A stretch of 5,157 nucleotides of DNA, taken from positions 1 through 5,157 of the forward strand of contig JADYZK010000443.1 of the NCBI GenBank assembly GCA_020853175.1, read 5' to 3'. Below, piece after piece: positions 4,392 to 5,157 of this stretch (its first letter is position 1; each line of letters begins with the position of its first letter). The translations under genes and the position numbers were made by a program. The notes under the pieces are model-generated. The model was not told where the DNA came from, searched no databases, and saw only the letters and a program-made list of their open reading frames with translations. This DNA is from Bacteroidales bacterium. Its GTDB lineage: Bacteria; Bacteroidota; Bacteroidia; Bacteroidales; F082.

Positions 4392-5157
4392 ATCCGCTCG
4401 TCGAAACAACCTTGAATCAATGGCTCTTTGATGAGCTCCAGAAGCAGCTTTGTTTGGTTTTTGGCCCTGTCGAGGTTGTGTAAGGGATACTGAATGGTGT
4501 AATAGATGTCGTTTTGTAAAAAGTCGGTAAGAAAGCGCAACGCCTGCATATATACCAATATCAATCCCGAAAAAGGAGCAAATTTCATCTCTATTTCAGT
4601 AATGCTGTTCAATTTTTGGGTATAGTTTTTGACCAAAGCTTCAAAAATATCGCTATTCACTTTGATGAGAGAAAGGTCGTTTTCGTTTTCCCCCACGGCA
4701 CACACCATGCTTCTGATCATATCGCCAACATCAGACAAAATGGTTCCCATCATCAAAGTGTCGAGGTCTATAATGCAGGCCACATCGTGTGTTTGGACAT
4801 CAAAAAGCACATTGCTGATTTTGGCGTCCGTATGCACCACCCGTTGGGGCAACAAATGAATAATGGATAAAAAACGTGCTGTTATCCAACGACAATTTTG
4901 AAGCTCCTCAAGGGTTTCACGGGCTAACGCAATTTTTTCGGACGAAGCATTTTGTAATGCAATATCAAATTGTTGCTGACGTAAACCCAAATCATGAAAA
5001 CTGGGTAGAATTTCCTTAAAGGCCGATGGGTCAATGTCTTGCAGCATTTCAGTAAATTGGGCGAAGGCCGCAGCGGTTTTGGCAGCGAGATGGCTTGAGC
5101 TGGCTGCTTGGATGCAATAACTGTTTTCGATGTAGGCGATCAGTCGCCAACATGAAC
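4388..5157 (-). CDS. NahK-like APH-fold sugar kinase (N-acetylhexosamine 1-kinase family), 5' end off the right edge
   Basis: The frame is open from the right window edge to a stop at 4390-4388, giving 255 complete codons. ATG 5047-5045 is internal: in-frame coding upstream reads WRLIAYIENSYCIQ, a conserved family block. Counting from that Met, the kinase catalytic motif HTDAKISN is at 72-79 (base Asp74, metal ligand Asn79) and the DFG-equivalent IDLDT at 93-97. SDVGDMIRS (105-113), YMQALRFLTDFLQNDIYY and HNLDRAKNQTKLLL follow, all typical of Bacteroidota phosphotransferases related to N-acetylhexosamine 1-kinase. These cytoplasmic enzymes phosphorylate amino sugars with ATP for salvage or catabolism, although databases often label them aminoglycoside phosphotransferases or desulfatases. 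Antibiotic resistance is unlikely from these motifs. NahK proteins are about 360 residues, so roughly 100 N-terminal residues with the nucleotide-binding lobe are missing. The sugar substrate is not determined by the sequence. Confidence 0.87.
   Translation of the reverse strand, partial: SCWRLIAYIENSYCIQAASSSHLAAKTAAAFAQFTEMLQDIDPSAFKEILPSFHDLGLRQQQFDIALQNASSEKIALARETLEELQNCRWITARFLSIIHLLPQRVVHTDAKISNVLFDVQTHDVACIIDLDTLMMGTILSDVGDMIRSMVCAVGENENDLSLIKVNSDIFEALVKNYTQKLNSITEIEMKFAPFSGLILVYMQALRFLTDFLQNDIYYTIQYPLHNLDRAKNQTKLLLELIKEPLIQGCFDERI

Noticed and set aside
4616..4870. Plus-strand open frames across the kinase gene
   Set aside because: They are antisense to the HTDAKISN and IDLDT catalytic region of the kinase, which is clearly coding on the minus strand.
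1..5157. CRISPR array, insertion sequence, tRNA/rRNA or phage-like content
   Set aside because: I saw no regularly spaced repeats, transposase or integrase motifs, terminal inverted repeats with target duplications, or tRNA-like cloverleaf on either strand.

Overview
The window looks like chromosomal DNA from a member of the Bacteroidota. Three signs agree. The secreted esterase ends in a type IX secretion (Por/T9SS type A) sorting domain, which is confined to that phylum. Three likely promoters fit the phylum's unusual -33 TTG / -7 TAnnTTTG pattern, and no purine-rich Shine-Dalgarno sequence was seen before the starts I examined. The protein families (FNR-like regulator, periplasmic TPR membrane protein, NahK-like sugar kinase) are common there. 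I cannot assign a genus.

Layout. Bases 1-586 (minus strand) hold the N-terminal two thirds of yicC, an RNase-type protein whose 3' end lies off the left edge. Bases 587-778 are a divergent intergenic region with back-to-back promoters for yicC and the next gene. Bases 779-2221 (plus) encode an exported TPR protein ending in a coiled coil, one membrane helix and a short basic tail. After a 44-base gap, 2266-3441 (plus) encodes a secreted alpha/beta-hydrolase of the LpqC / PHB-depolymerase family with a T9SS tail. Bases 3442-3689 are AT-rich, non-coding and full of inverted repeats. Bases 3690-4391 (plus) encode a Crp/Fnr regulator with an FNR-like set of cysteines. Its stop overlaps that of a convergent NahK-like kinase (4388-5157, minus), whose start lies off the right edge.

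Function. yicC is a housekeeping RNA gene, unrelated to the rest. The TPR protein and the esterase are close and co-oriented and may be co-transcribed, which would pair a cell-envelope scaffold or sensor with an exported hydrolase. This is inference. The regulator probably senses oxygen or redox through an iron-sulfur cluster. A 22-bp inverted repeat lies between its predicted -33 and -7 elements, so it is likely autoregulated. The kinase probably phosphorylates an amino sugar or related hexose in the cytoplasm.

I found no mobile element, CRISPR array, tRNA or rRNA, and no convincing wholly new system. The best leads are the promoter-embedded palindrome before the regulator, the regulator's compact cysteine motif, and the TPR membrane protein that has a sensor-like layout but no output domain.
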